From assembly GCA_026770575.1 (NCBI GenBank), contig MU657172.1, forward strand, positions 326,022-354,613: 28,592 nucleotides of DNA, written 5' to 3'. Positions 17,013 through 26,353 of the stretch are shown piece by piece; within the stretch, counting starts at the first letter, position 1, and each line of letters opens with the position of its first letter. Both the position numbers and the translations under genes were made by a program. The notes below the pieces were generated by a model. It searched no databases. It saw only the letters and a list, made by a program, of their open reading frames with translations, and was not told the DNA's origin. Origin of the DNA: Pelagophyceae sp. CCMP2097 (Eukaryota; Sar; Pelagophyceae).

Positions 17013-17335
17013 GGTCGGCCGGAGCCGGCTGCAGCCGTTGGTGGTGGTCTGAAGATTCCGGGTTCGAGTCCCGGAAGAGTTATTTTCTTTTATTGGTCTT
17101 TGGGTTATGTGCAGCCGGCCGCAGCCGGCCCCACAGCCGGCCACAACCGGTCGGCTGGAGCCGGCTACAGCCGCTGGTGGTGATCTGAAGATTCCGGGTT
17201 CGAGTCCCGGAAGAGTTATTTTCTTTTATTGGTCTTTGGGTTATGTGCAGCCGGCCGCAGCCGGCCGCAGCCGGCCTCGCAGCCGGCCCCGCAGCCGGCC
17301 ACAACCGGTCGGCCGGAGCCGGCTACAGCCGTTTG
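17013..17335 (+). repeat. tRNA T-arm-like tandem array (right part)
   Basis: Continues the array after the insertion: two more TCTGAAGATTCCGGGTTCGA modules (near 17050 and 17187), each followed by AGAGTTATTTTCTTTTATTG and GCAGCCGGCCGCAGCCGGCC. Here the period shortens to about 137 bp, so it is a variant unit lacking the second module. Expansion of the GCAGCCGGCC word is visible at 17250-17300. It runs straight into the methyltransferase relic. Confidence 0.8.
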
Positions 17336-17339
17336 TGCG

Positions 17340-19170
17340 GCGCACGCCCCCAGCGGTAGTACCGCTGAGGCGCCCGTCGCGCGCGATGCGGGGCCGGCGG
17401 CATTATGCGGGCGGCGCGCTGCGGTGGGCCGCGTGCCCAACGAATCCGACAAGCCCGCGGAGGCCGCTCTCGCCCCCGACGCCGGCGGCTCGGCGGCGCC
17501 CGCCAGGCCTGCCGGCGGGCCCGCTGCGGGCGCGGACTGGCTGGACTGGCGGGCGCTACTGCACCGGAGCCACAACCGCCAGTACTGGGACTCGTGGTTG
17601 CCGCTGTCGGCGCGCGGCATTGCCGCGGTCGACGCCGCGGCGAGCGTCCGGTGCCGCGTGAATCTGGCGGCCGACGCCGCCGCGGATCGGCAGCCGACGC
17701 CGCGGCGCCGTGGCGTCGGCAGGGAGCTCGACGCGCTCGTTGCCGCAGCGATGGACCTGAGACGTACCGCGATGTTTCTTGAAAACCCAACCGTCGACGC
17801 CGCGGTCGACGCCACGGTCGCCGACGCGGCGGCGGCGGTGGCGACGGACGAGGTGGTGCAGCACGCGCCCCACCAGCTCGCGCGCGACGGCGCAGCGGTC
17901 GACGCGCGTCCGGTGCACTACGCGATGGACTGCGGCGGCATTGGCGCGTGAGGGTGGGCGTTCGAGGCGCGGTGCCGCTCGCTGGCGGCGTCGTGCAGGA
18001 GCGCCGACATGGTCATCGCGTGCGACGCCGACGAATTCTCGCTCGCCGTCCTGCGCGCGAACGTAGACGCCTCGCAGCGCGCCGCGACGACGCAGGCCTG
18101 CACGCTCGACGACATGGAGCACTGCATCTCGCTCCAGACCCGGCACGTCGATGTCATGTTCTCGAGCGAGCCGTGCGGCGAGATGCGTCATGGGGCCTTT
18201 CCAAAGATGCCTCGTCATGGGGCCTTTCCAAAGATGCCTCGTCATGGGGCCTTTCCAAAGATGCCTCGTCGGATGCTTCGCGGCTATATCTCAACCACCG
18301 CCGCGGTAATTCACCAGCGCAAACTACAAGTCGTGCCTTCTCCAGCACGTGGGCCGCGGCGCGCGGCTCGTGGTCCGCGTCTCGCAACTCGCCATTGCGA
18401 CGGCGACGCCTCTCGTCGTCCGCGAGTTAGGCAACCGCGTCGAGTCGTCGTCGCAGCTCTACATCGCCGCGCGTCTCCTGGCGCGCGTCGGCTACGTCTC
18501 GCGGCTTGTGCGCTTCTCCGCCGCCGACGTCGGCGGCACGATGAAGCGCGAGCGGCACGTCTTCATCTCCGCTCTGATGCACGCCGGTGCGTCGTTCGCT
18601 GACACCGCGGCGGACGTCGCAGACGTCAAGGCGATGCTGGACCGCTTCGTGGCGAACCTCGCGGCCCGAATCGGCCGCGCGGAGCGGTGCTCCCTCGTCG
18701 ACCGCTTCGAGCGCGAGTTGCGCGAGCCGCTGGATGAGCGGACGGCGGACCGGTCGCACCCGCTATGGCTGTCGTGCCGGCAGCGGGCGCGCCTCTGCGC
18801 ACTCGTCAAGGCGCGGCCGTTCTACTTTGCGCCGCCGACGTTCGACTCGAACCCCTGACGTACGTCCCGTTCGGCGACGCGCGGTCGCCCGTCGGCCAGA
18901 CGCTCGCGTCGCGGGCGACAAGCGTGCGGCGAGCTTCGAAGATGCACCGCGACTGGGTCACAGAGATCGGCGGCGCCACCTTTGCCGGCGCGGCGCGCTC
19001 CATCCGTTCCTACCCGCTCGAAGATCTTGAGGCCGCTGAGCTCAACGAGCACTGCTTTGCTGTGATGCACTGGCCGACGAACCGGCGGCGCCTGCCGCCG
19101 TTCGCCGCGTCGCAAAGTGCCACAAACGTCGCGGCCAAGATGGCGAGTTGCCTCAGCGCGTCGATAAAAT
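17340..19170 (+). pseudogene. C5-cytosine DNA methyltransferase-like relic
   Basis: Pieces of one protein in changing frames. Frame 3 (17340-17951) ends YAMDCGGIGA and a TGA; without six bases (TGAGGG) it would read on as WAFEAR, together a motif I (SAM-binding) sequence. The same frame continues with VIACDADEFSLAVLRAN (motif II-like) and DVMFSSEPCGEM, motif IV with the catalytic Pro-Cys. Three 27-bp tandem repeats follow at 18187-18267. The reading resumes in frame 1 (about 18319-18858) with RLLARVGYVSRLVRF and SAADVGGTMKRERHVFISA, matching motif VIII (family QRRERVFI). It shifts again near 18850 to YVPFGDARSPVGQTLASR. These enzymes methylate cytosine C5 using a Cys nucleophile. The motif VI Glu-Asn-Val was not found. 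At least three breaks argue for a pseudogene, though some could be unrecognised introns. Confidence 0.6.
18187..18267 (+). repeat. 27-bp perfect tandem triplet
   Basis: Three identical units beginning GTCATGGGGCCTTTCC (18187, 18214, 18241). The length is a multiple of three, so the reading frame passes through as RHGAFPKMP three times. They sit immediately after the methyltransferase Pro-Cys motif. Each unit starts with GTCATG, close to the GTCACG donors inferred for the RNA polymerase gene. Confidence 0.9.
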
Positions 19171-19173
19171 TTA

Positions 19174-20500
19174 ATGGTGGCTGGGCAGAAGCAGCCTTTC
19201 GAGGCGATCGACGCCGCCAACATCTTCGCCTGGGCCAAGGCGCGGTCCTTTGACGCCGCGCGGCTCGCGCGCGACATGGAAGCGCACGTGGCGCGGCGCT
19301 CCGTGGCGGAATGCCTTTTTCGTCGAGAAGGACCGGTCCACCGTTGGCGCGGACGACGACAAAGCGGCGGCGCTCTTCGACCTGCCAAAGGTCCAGTGCG
19401 TGGTGCTGCGCGGCCGGTTCTCGCAGATGAAGATAACAAAAAGGTTGATTACATCATGGGTGATGACAATAGGATTCCTATTATTATTATAAGATCTCGC
19501 GGCGCCGGACTTTGAGCCGGTGCAGACGCCGCCGCGCAAGAGGCGGCGCGGCGCGCCGGTCGGCGACGCGCCGTCGTTCGAGAAACCAACCTCCGTCGAC
19601 GCGCCCGAGGAACTTGGCGTCGTAGTGCTGCGCGGCGGCGCCGTCGCGCCGGCGGCGGGCTTCGAGTGGCTCTCGCCGGGCGCGACAGACTTGCGCGTCG
19701 CGCGCATCGACACCAAGCCCGCGACGCGCGCGGCTGCGTCCTGGGTGCTTCGGGACACTCGTACTGTCGCAGGCAGGACAGTTGAAACGGAGCCGCGAGC
19801 TGCATCAGAGGCGACGAGAGGCGACGGGGGAGCGCGAGTGACACCGGAGTGTGATCGCCGTATCGCGACGACCACCTAGGCGCGCGGACCTCGCGCGCGC
19901 CGGCCGCGACCGCCGCATCGTCGTGCTCTGGCTCCACAAAACCGGCAGCGGCGAGGAGCGGCCGACGACGGTGCTCAGGGTCTGGCACCGCACGGCCGCG
20001 AACCACTGGGTCTGCGTGCGCTTCGACGGCGCCCCGGCGGAGACGTGGTGTGGCCTGCGCAAGATCGAGGCGTGGTGGGCCTGCCCGTTCAAGTACCCGC
20101 CGCCGGACACCGGAGCGGCCATGCGGCCGCGGCCCGCGCGCGACGTCTCGCCGCCGGCAGCCAGCGGCGCGAACGGCCTCGTCGGGGCCGCGCCGTGGCG
20201 CAGAGCTCGTCGGCGCCGACTTCTTCCTCGGTGGACACCTCTGCCGCGTCACGGCCGTCTCAGCCGCGCCAGGTGACGGAGGGCCGCGAAGCCGGCCCGT
20301 CTGGACGGCGTCGCACCGGGACGGCGTCGCACCGGGACGGCCAGTCGTCCAACGACGGCGAATCCTCCGACGCGCTACACCGCGTGACTCTGTGGGTCGA
20401 CCGCTTCCGCACTGCGCGCGAGGCCGGCGCGTTGCCGCTCGGAACCGCCGGCGCCTCCATCGACCGCCTCTGCGCGGCCGCGCCGAGGACCAACGCTTGA
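19174..20500 (+). pseudogene. Broken ORF of unknown function downstream of the methyltransferase relic
   Basis: Coding-like pieces: frame 1 from ATG 19174 (PFEAIDAANIFAWAKARSFD to VAEC, about 19317), then frame 2 (FFVEKDRSTVGADDDKAAAL to RFSQM, about 19433) after a shift at a T5 run. An AT-rich insert of about 60 bp with a stop follows (to about 19490), then the same frame 2 (PPRKRRRGAP, a nuclear-signal-like cluster, to ATDLRVARIDTKP), and frame 3 from about 19875 (RRIVVLWLHKTGSGEERP, VWHRTAANHWVCVRFDG, GLRKIEAWWACPFKY). Two small tandem duplications lie further on (16 bp near 20303; CGTTCCCGAGAGACG twice at 20519-20548). I do not recognise the protein. It may have been one gene with the methyltransferase or a neighbouring gene of the same element. 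Confidence 0.4.
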
Positions 20501-20753
20501 AACACGGCTTGAAGTACTCGTTCCCGAGAGACGCTCGTTCCCGAGAGACGGCCCATATCGCGACGTGGGGAACTGGGGCACGGGCAGCGCGCGTGCAGCA
20601 CTCGCAGCGCCATCCAGGTTCTCTCAACAATTCTCACCCGTGTCGTTATTTGGGCCCGGATCCATTCTCTCCCCCCTCAGCTGCGTGGCGACGCCCCGAC
20701 GGGGGGGCACAACCCTTTCCCCAAACGCTTATTTTGTGGGAGGAATCGCGTGG

Positions 20754-23700
20754 CTAGGAGAAAAAGTACGTGGCGTCGAGGACTAAGTCGAGTTGCAGCG
20801 AGCCGCGCTCGGGCAGCGGCTCAAAGGCGACGGTCGGGTGCCGCCGCTGGAGCGAGCGCAGCAGGTCCTCGAGCACGGGCTTTGAGTACAAGTCGAGGAA
20901 GCAGTGCCTAGGCCGAGGCCGGATCCATCAAAGCCACAGGAAGAAACCCAAAGAAACAAGCAAGCCGGACCTCAGCGTGGAGTTCATTTGTCGCATGTCC
21001 CGCGCGTGCGTCCAGTACGAGTCGTGTACGGCGGCGAAATGCAGGCCCCGGCGGTCCATCTCGATAGCCGTCATGAGCATGTGCGTCGAGTCCAGCGAGT
21101 GGATGAAGTTTGGGGGGAAGGCCGACTTTTGCCGCTGCGCCGACACGGGCAGCCGGTCTGAGTGGTCCACCAAGAGCACCGTCTGGGCCAGCGTCCGCAC
21201 GGAGAACGTGTCGTCGCGCCGGTACGGCTGGACGACGGGGAGGCCCAGGGGCGTGATCCAGGACACGGGCTGGTTCTGCGCGCTCACCTACAGGGCTCGT
21301 GTCTCTGTGGGTCCCTATTTCTCATGATTCTTACCTGGCCCGCGGCTTTGCCGAGCCAGCTCATGATGTCCCGCGCCGAGGAGAAGAGCTCGGCGAGGCA
21401 TTCCAGCGTGTGCTTGGCCGCGTACGTCGCGCACTGGTACGCGACTTGGTCGTCGACTTCGCCGAATTTGTCGTAGGCCCCGAGCCTGGTGAGCTTTTCG
21501 ATCAAGGGCAAGTCGCTGCCCTTTGCGACCTCCTCCAGTCGTTCCGTGATCCGAGCCTTGATCTGGTCCCGCGCCCCGACAAAGGTGACGCCGTAGACCT
21601 AGAGGGGCGACCTTTGGGAACGCGACCTTTGGGGACGCGACCCTTTTCGAGCTGGGCCCATCGCATTGGCACGAGATGGCGCGAGGGCCCTCTTCCGGAA
21701 TCGGGCCCGTGCACGGACTCGAGGCGGCCTCTTCAAAAGACTTGCGGGTCCGCGTGAAAGAGGCCTCGCGAGGGGCCTTTTCGAGGGCCTCTTCTTCGGG
21801 CGCACCGAGTCGAACCATCTTATTTCGGCCCATCTTATTTCGGTCCCCCGGCTCGGCCGATACGGCGCAACGCCGTTTTTCCCGGCTCTGCGGGGCTCCA
21901 GCACGCACCGACGTCATCACCGTCTGTTTGACGACTTTTCGTGAGATCATGCCGTCGAGGATGAGCGCGAGGCGGCGGTTGTAGCGGTGCTGGTCAAAGG
22001 CCTCGAAGTCGACGAGGGGCTCCAACGCCTCGGCCTGCGCCTTTGCCGCCTGGACCTCTGCCTCCGCGGCCCTCCACGAATCCGTTTGCGATGCACTGCC
22101 AGACTCCGGGGCGGCATCAGAAGAGGCTCGGGCGGCTTTGAGGGCGTCGCTCCGTTGGCACACGTCGTCGCTCCTTGAAAAGAAGAACTCGGTCGCGTCG
22201 TGCTTCTTCACCCCCCCCGGCGGCGGCCGCATCGACTCGGGCCTCGTCGTTGCCACCTCGGGCCTCGTTTTTGCCACCTCCGTCCTCGAGGCGACCTCGT
22301 CGGCCTTTGCCAGCAAGGCGGCCTTGTCCCTGGCCTGCTCCTCTCGATCAAAGAGGACTTGGAGTACCGGGTCAAAAGTGTCGTCCTCGCCCTCGAACCG
22401 CTGGGCCGCGTCTCTGGCGACCCTTTTAGAGACGAGGGCGCAGACGCCGGCGTAGACGTCCATGGGCTTGCCTTGGTCGTTTGGAATGACGTTCACTTGC
22501 TTGCCCCCCTCTTCATCCCGCCCCAAAGAGGCGTAGTGCTGCAGTCCGTTGCAACTCCCGTCGGCGTGCACCGGCAGCCTGCACGGATAAAAACTAGGGC
22601 CCGCCGCGTGCTTCAACGCCTCGCTAATCTCAATCGCCGCCGCCAGAGCCTGCCACGGGTCGTCCGCCGTGGTCCACCATCTCGCAGAGCCAAAGGGGTC
22701 CTCGGCGGCGAGATGCACGTCGGCTAAATGGTCGTTCGCGAAGCAAACGCGGGCCTCCAAAGTGAGCTTGGAGTGCCCAAATAAATTGGCGAGGTGGATC
22801 TTCAACCAGCGAAGGCCTTCTTCGCCGAGCGGCTTCGCCTCGGCGAAGCGGAGCATGCCCCTGCACACGTCCGACCCCAGATGATTTAAATTCGGCGGCA
22901 CCGGGTAGGCGCGGCCGCGAAAGTCGAGGTTGTACGGGAAATACATGGCCTCTTCGTCCACGAAACGTGCCGCGATGGCCAGCTTGATCGCCACGTCGCA
23001 GCGCATCGAGTGCAGCTCCGAGTTGCGCTGTTTCACCTTGAGGCACCGTTTCTGCCAGTCCTTTAAGAGCCGTTCGTCTTCCTCTTGGGGGCGGTCCGGC
23101 AGTTCAAAGTCGCGCTTTGGAGGCAAGTCGGGGAAGACCTGCCCCGACGCCCAAGCCTCCTGCACCAGCAGGAAGACGCGCTTGTTGATCTGCCACGGCA
23201 CCTTGCCCATGGCGTCGAGGCCGTCTAAAACGGCCTGGGGCAGGTTCCCCGATCGCCGAAGGGCCTCCTTCTGGACGGCGCAGCCGTGCGTCCGCATGGC
23301 CACCGCCCTCAACCGAAGGTACCCGCCGACGTCGTAGCCGCGCCACTTCTGCGGTTCCACGAGCATGGGGAGGTACCTATGTTGCTCGTCGCCGCGACGG
23401 TGGCCGGAACGGTGGGGAGCGACGGTCCCGAGGCGGTCCGTAGGCGGTCCGCGTGAAACGGCGCCCTTTTTGGCAGAGGCCGTTTTCGAAAGGCGCTCGA
23501 AAGAGGGTATTTGGTGGGCGACGCTCAATAGGGCCCACGGAGCGGGCCCTCTCCTCGAGGAGGTCTCGTAGAAAGGGCCCTCGAGAGCGCCCTCGAGAGC
23601 GCCGCCTCGACGGCGGCGGAGCCCGGGGCGTCTCCTCGAGGGCCCTCCTTTTGGGCTGTAAAGAATCCTCGAGAGGGCCCGTGCAGACGGCCCACTGTGC

Positions 23701-25407
23701 ATTTGACCGTGCGGCTTCAATGCCCGTGACGAGATGGTGATCCCACCTTTTTCCCGGTCAACGCGGCCGTCGTACCTCGGCACGGCGGCCCGCTCGACGA
23801 ATTCCGGAGAGTTTAAAGTCTCGGAAAGCAGCGTCTCGGCGCATTTGACCATGCCGACGGACTTTGGGAGGTTGTTGGTGACGACCGTTTCCACGACGTG
23901 CAAAAATAACGGCGTAAAAGTGTCGGGGTCAGTGGCCACCTCGAGAAAGAGCTGCAGGAGCGCCGCCCCCAGCTGCACCTTGGCCGCGGCGGGCCACTCC
24001 TCGGTGGCGTCGAGCCCCGGCGAGAAGACCTTTTTCGCGCGGAGGTTGACGATGCGCGTCGGGAGCCGGACGATGGCCTTGACGTCGTGGGCGGATAAAG
24101 AGTGCATGAAAGGCGGCGCATCCGCGACCTCCGCCGCGCCGGCCGCCTTGACACTCGGCGGCGTCGAGAAATCGCTCTTCTTCTCGCTGGATGAAGTGCC
24201 TTTTTTCCGCTTGTCAGAGACTTTCTTCTCGAGCTTCTCTGGCAGAGTGTAACCCGCCGCAAAGGCCCGCACGGCCTTGGGCCCGCGCTCGTGGCGCAGC
24301 TGCAGCATGTGCGATTCGGCTTGGACGAGTTCGCCTAGGAGGGTCCTCGAAAAATCCCCCAAAGAGACAAGGAATGACTCTCCCGACGCACCGATCTCGT
24401 GCGTCACCATCACGTACTTGGCGCCGCCGCCGCCATCCTTCAAGCCTACAGAGGAGCCTGCCGAAGCGTCGCGCCCCGTTGGCGCCCCGGAAAGAGGTTC
24501 GTCGCGCGTCTCTGTATCGCTCCGCACCACGTCATCTCCGCACCACGTCCCCGCAATTCGGTGGGACCCCGTCGAGGGGTCTCCAAACTCGCCAGTCTTG
24601 TCTCGGGTCCCTCGAGGGTCCTCGGACGATGCATATGCAAGCCCCGTCTCGGGCGGGGCCTGCGTCGGTCCACGTATCGGGTCCAGAGGAGGATCCGTCG
24701 ACGGGGCCCGTCCCGAGGGCCCGCATCGAGGGCCCCTGTGGAGGGCTCCCAGAGCACCGCGGGGCCCGTCTCGAGGACGTTGGATCGCCCTATTTCAAGA
24801 CGCGGGCGTGACAAAGTCCGACCACGGTGTGCATCGTGATCACAGCCAAGTGCTCCGCCGGGATGCGCAGGAGCAGGGGCCCGTAGACTTGCAGCGCGGT
24901 GGCGCCGTGCTTCGGGCCCGACTCGCTGTCTAAAACTTTCTCCTTGTGCAAAACGATCGCCTCGCACAGTGGGTGGTACCTAACGCTGCCGTATGACCTC
25001 CGGAATGTACACACTTTCAAACCTCACCACCTCGCCAGCAACCTCTGGATGGGCCGGAGGTCGGCGGCCTTGCCGAGCTTGAGCATGCCTTGGACCATTA
25101 AATTGTACTCCGCTATGGCGTCGTTCAGCGTCTCCTCCTCCAAAAGCAGTTGCCGTTCGAACGGCGTCTTCTCCAACCTTTTCCGAGGTTCGGTGGACGA
25201 GGAAGGCTGCGGCGAGACGTAGTAGTGCGAGTCGAGCACCCCGACGTCGTTGGCGGCAGGGCGGGAAGCCTCGGACGTCGTCGACAATGGCTTTCGCCAC
25301 GCACCGCTCGGCTCAAAGACGGCGCGGCGGCGCCGTACGGGGCCGTCCGCGGCAGGCGCGCGCCCGAAGCATCGCGCGAATCGCCCGAGGCCGCGCGCGG
25401 CGAGCAT
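20754..25407 (-). CDS. RPO41: Mitochondrial single-subunit (phage T7-type) RNA polymerase
   Basis: Seven exons on the minus strand: 25407-25031, 24979-24813, 24445-23731, 23376-21909, 21598-21335, 21287-20971, 20907-20754. They sum to 3462 nt, 1153 residues, with no frame conflict. The protein transcribes organelle DNA. The N-terminus MLAARGLGRFARCFGRAP is Arg-rich without acids, a mitochondrial presequence; no plastid signal is seen. Residues about 155-181 (ALQVYGPLLLRIPAEHLAVI) are the N-terminal domain; LPMLVEPQKWRGYDVGGY is at about 422. Catalytic motifs are intact: A, HADGSCNGLQHY (Asp692); B, RKVVKQTVMTSVYG (Lys903, Tyr911); C, VHDSYWTHA (Asp1086). The C-terminus TYFFS is typical. Between A and B lie 211 residues, roughly 120 more than usual. 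All introns are GT-AG: 51, 367, 354, 310, 47 and 63 bp. The exact donors of introns 2 and 3 (GTCACG) are the least certain. Confidence 0.92.
23377..23730 (-). other. Stop-free 354-bp intron of the RNA polymerase gene
   Basis: Donor GTCACG, acceptor ACATAG. The length is divisible by three and there is no in-frame stop, so the polymerase frame stays open through it. I treat it as an intron because the 118 extra residues are Arg/Pro-rich, unlike the family, and interrupt the link between the upstream domain and YLPMLVEP. Its DNA is full of CTCGAGGGCCC words, as are the 367-bp and 310-bp introns. Confidence 0.65.
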
Positions 25408-25586
25408 GGAGAAAGTGTCAGCTGCCGAACACAGCGCGGCCGTGCGCCGCCGATGCGCAGCGGCAAGCGACGCTTCGGCGCGCTATCCGCCGCGACGACG
25501 GAGCGCGTCCGGCGCCGACGTCCTCGGCCGCCGGCGCCGCGGCGGGAGGCGGGGGCGCGTGGAGCTCTCTGGCGAAAGGATGCTTG
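25408..25586. other. Region upstream of the RNA polymerase gene
   Basis: GC-rich. A minus-strand frame is open until a TGA about 10 bases upstream of the polymerase ATG, and carries proline-rich words (RELHAPPPPAAP). No TATA or other promoter motif is recognisable. The polymerase promoter is presumably here or within the repeat beyond it. Confidence 0.35.
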
Positions 25587-25844
25587 TAGGAGCCGCCGGG
25601 CTTCGGGGCTGGTGGATAAGTTTGGAACTTGATGCGGCTCTGGGTCGCAGGTCAGGCGTCGAGCACGGAGGTCAGAGAATGCGCCGGAGCGCCCGCAGTC
25701 GTTCTGGGCGTAGTCACCGTTCGGATCCGGCTTGAACTTGATGTGATGATATCGCGTTTGGTGGGAATTCCTGGCTGGGCAGACTAACAACGGACAGCTC
25801 CGTCCAAAGGACGCCTGACAGCATCCGTTGGACTCCGCCATCCG
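25587..25844 (-). repeat. Dispersed repeat, inverted partner of 7737-8094
   Basis: On the minus strand it reads CGGATGGCGGAGTCCAACGG ... GGAGCTGTCCGTTG and then, about 200 bases on, TATCCACCAGCCCCGAAGCC, the same modules in the same order as at 7743-8094. The spacing and the intervening sequence differ, so only the two ends are conserved. Confidence 0.6.
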
Positions 25845-26082
25845 TCGTCCTCGTCGCTCCGCTCCTCGGGTGAGTATCGGATATCGAGCTCCCTCGCGCG
25901 TTCGCTACCTGGGCGTAGACGTATGAATTCCTATCAAAGTTGAAGCGTAAAAACTCGATTTTACTTCAGTGGTTCAACGTGCCTTATGCGCGTCGTTGCC
26001 GGGGGTAAGAAAACCGCATGATCCAAGAGTCTTTCAGGAGGTTTGCCCGCTTTCAAATCCTCGGCTTCTTACTCCTATCGCT
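25845..26082. other. Intergenic, no gene seen
   Basis: Contains a variant, reverse-oriented copy of the TTGGATCAAGTGGTTTTCTT motif at about 26010-26033. Confidence 0.35.
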
Positions 26083-26220
26083 TTAGCTTAGGGACGGAGC
26101 GTCGCGCGGTCGCGCCGGGGGGTGCCCCCCGGACCCCCCCACGTCGCTGCGCTCGCCCGCCAAGACACGCCGCTTGGAAACGTGTCAGGCCCCGGACTCT
26201 CGCGGGTGCCGGGGGTAGCT
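26083..26220 (-). repeat. G-run dispersed repeat, inverted copy E
   Basis: Reverse complement gives CCCGGCACCCGCGAGAGTCC, GGGGCCTGACACGTTTCCAA, GCGGCGTGTCTTGG and a GGGGGGGTCCGGGGGG core. It has the same parts as copies A-D, but with the G-run core after rather than before the GAGAGTCCGG part, so it is rearranged. Confidence 0.6.
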
Positions 26221-26353
26221 GACGCGACGCGTGTCGTCTCGCGGGTGCCGGGGGGTGAGAAAACCACTTGATCCAAGAGGTAGCCGAGACTGAACGGGGC
26301 GCCCCCCCCCCCCTTAAACGTCGAAACGTGAATGTTCTCCCCCCCTTAAACTA

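Noticed and set aside
18187..18267. CRISPR-like repeats
   Set aside because: Three direct repeats with no spacers, in a eukaryotic coding relic.
18319..18858. Independent gene in frame 1 starting near 18349
   Set aside because: Its content (motif VIII) completes the methyltransferase begun in frame 3, so it is a part of that relic rather than a separate gene.
21315..24530. A single 1071-codon minus-strand gene
   Set aside because: It reads through one stop-free intron and part of two others and leaves the correct polymerase frame after motif B; the spliced seven-exon model restores all motifs and totals a multiple of three.
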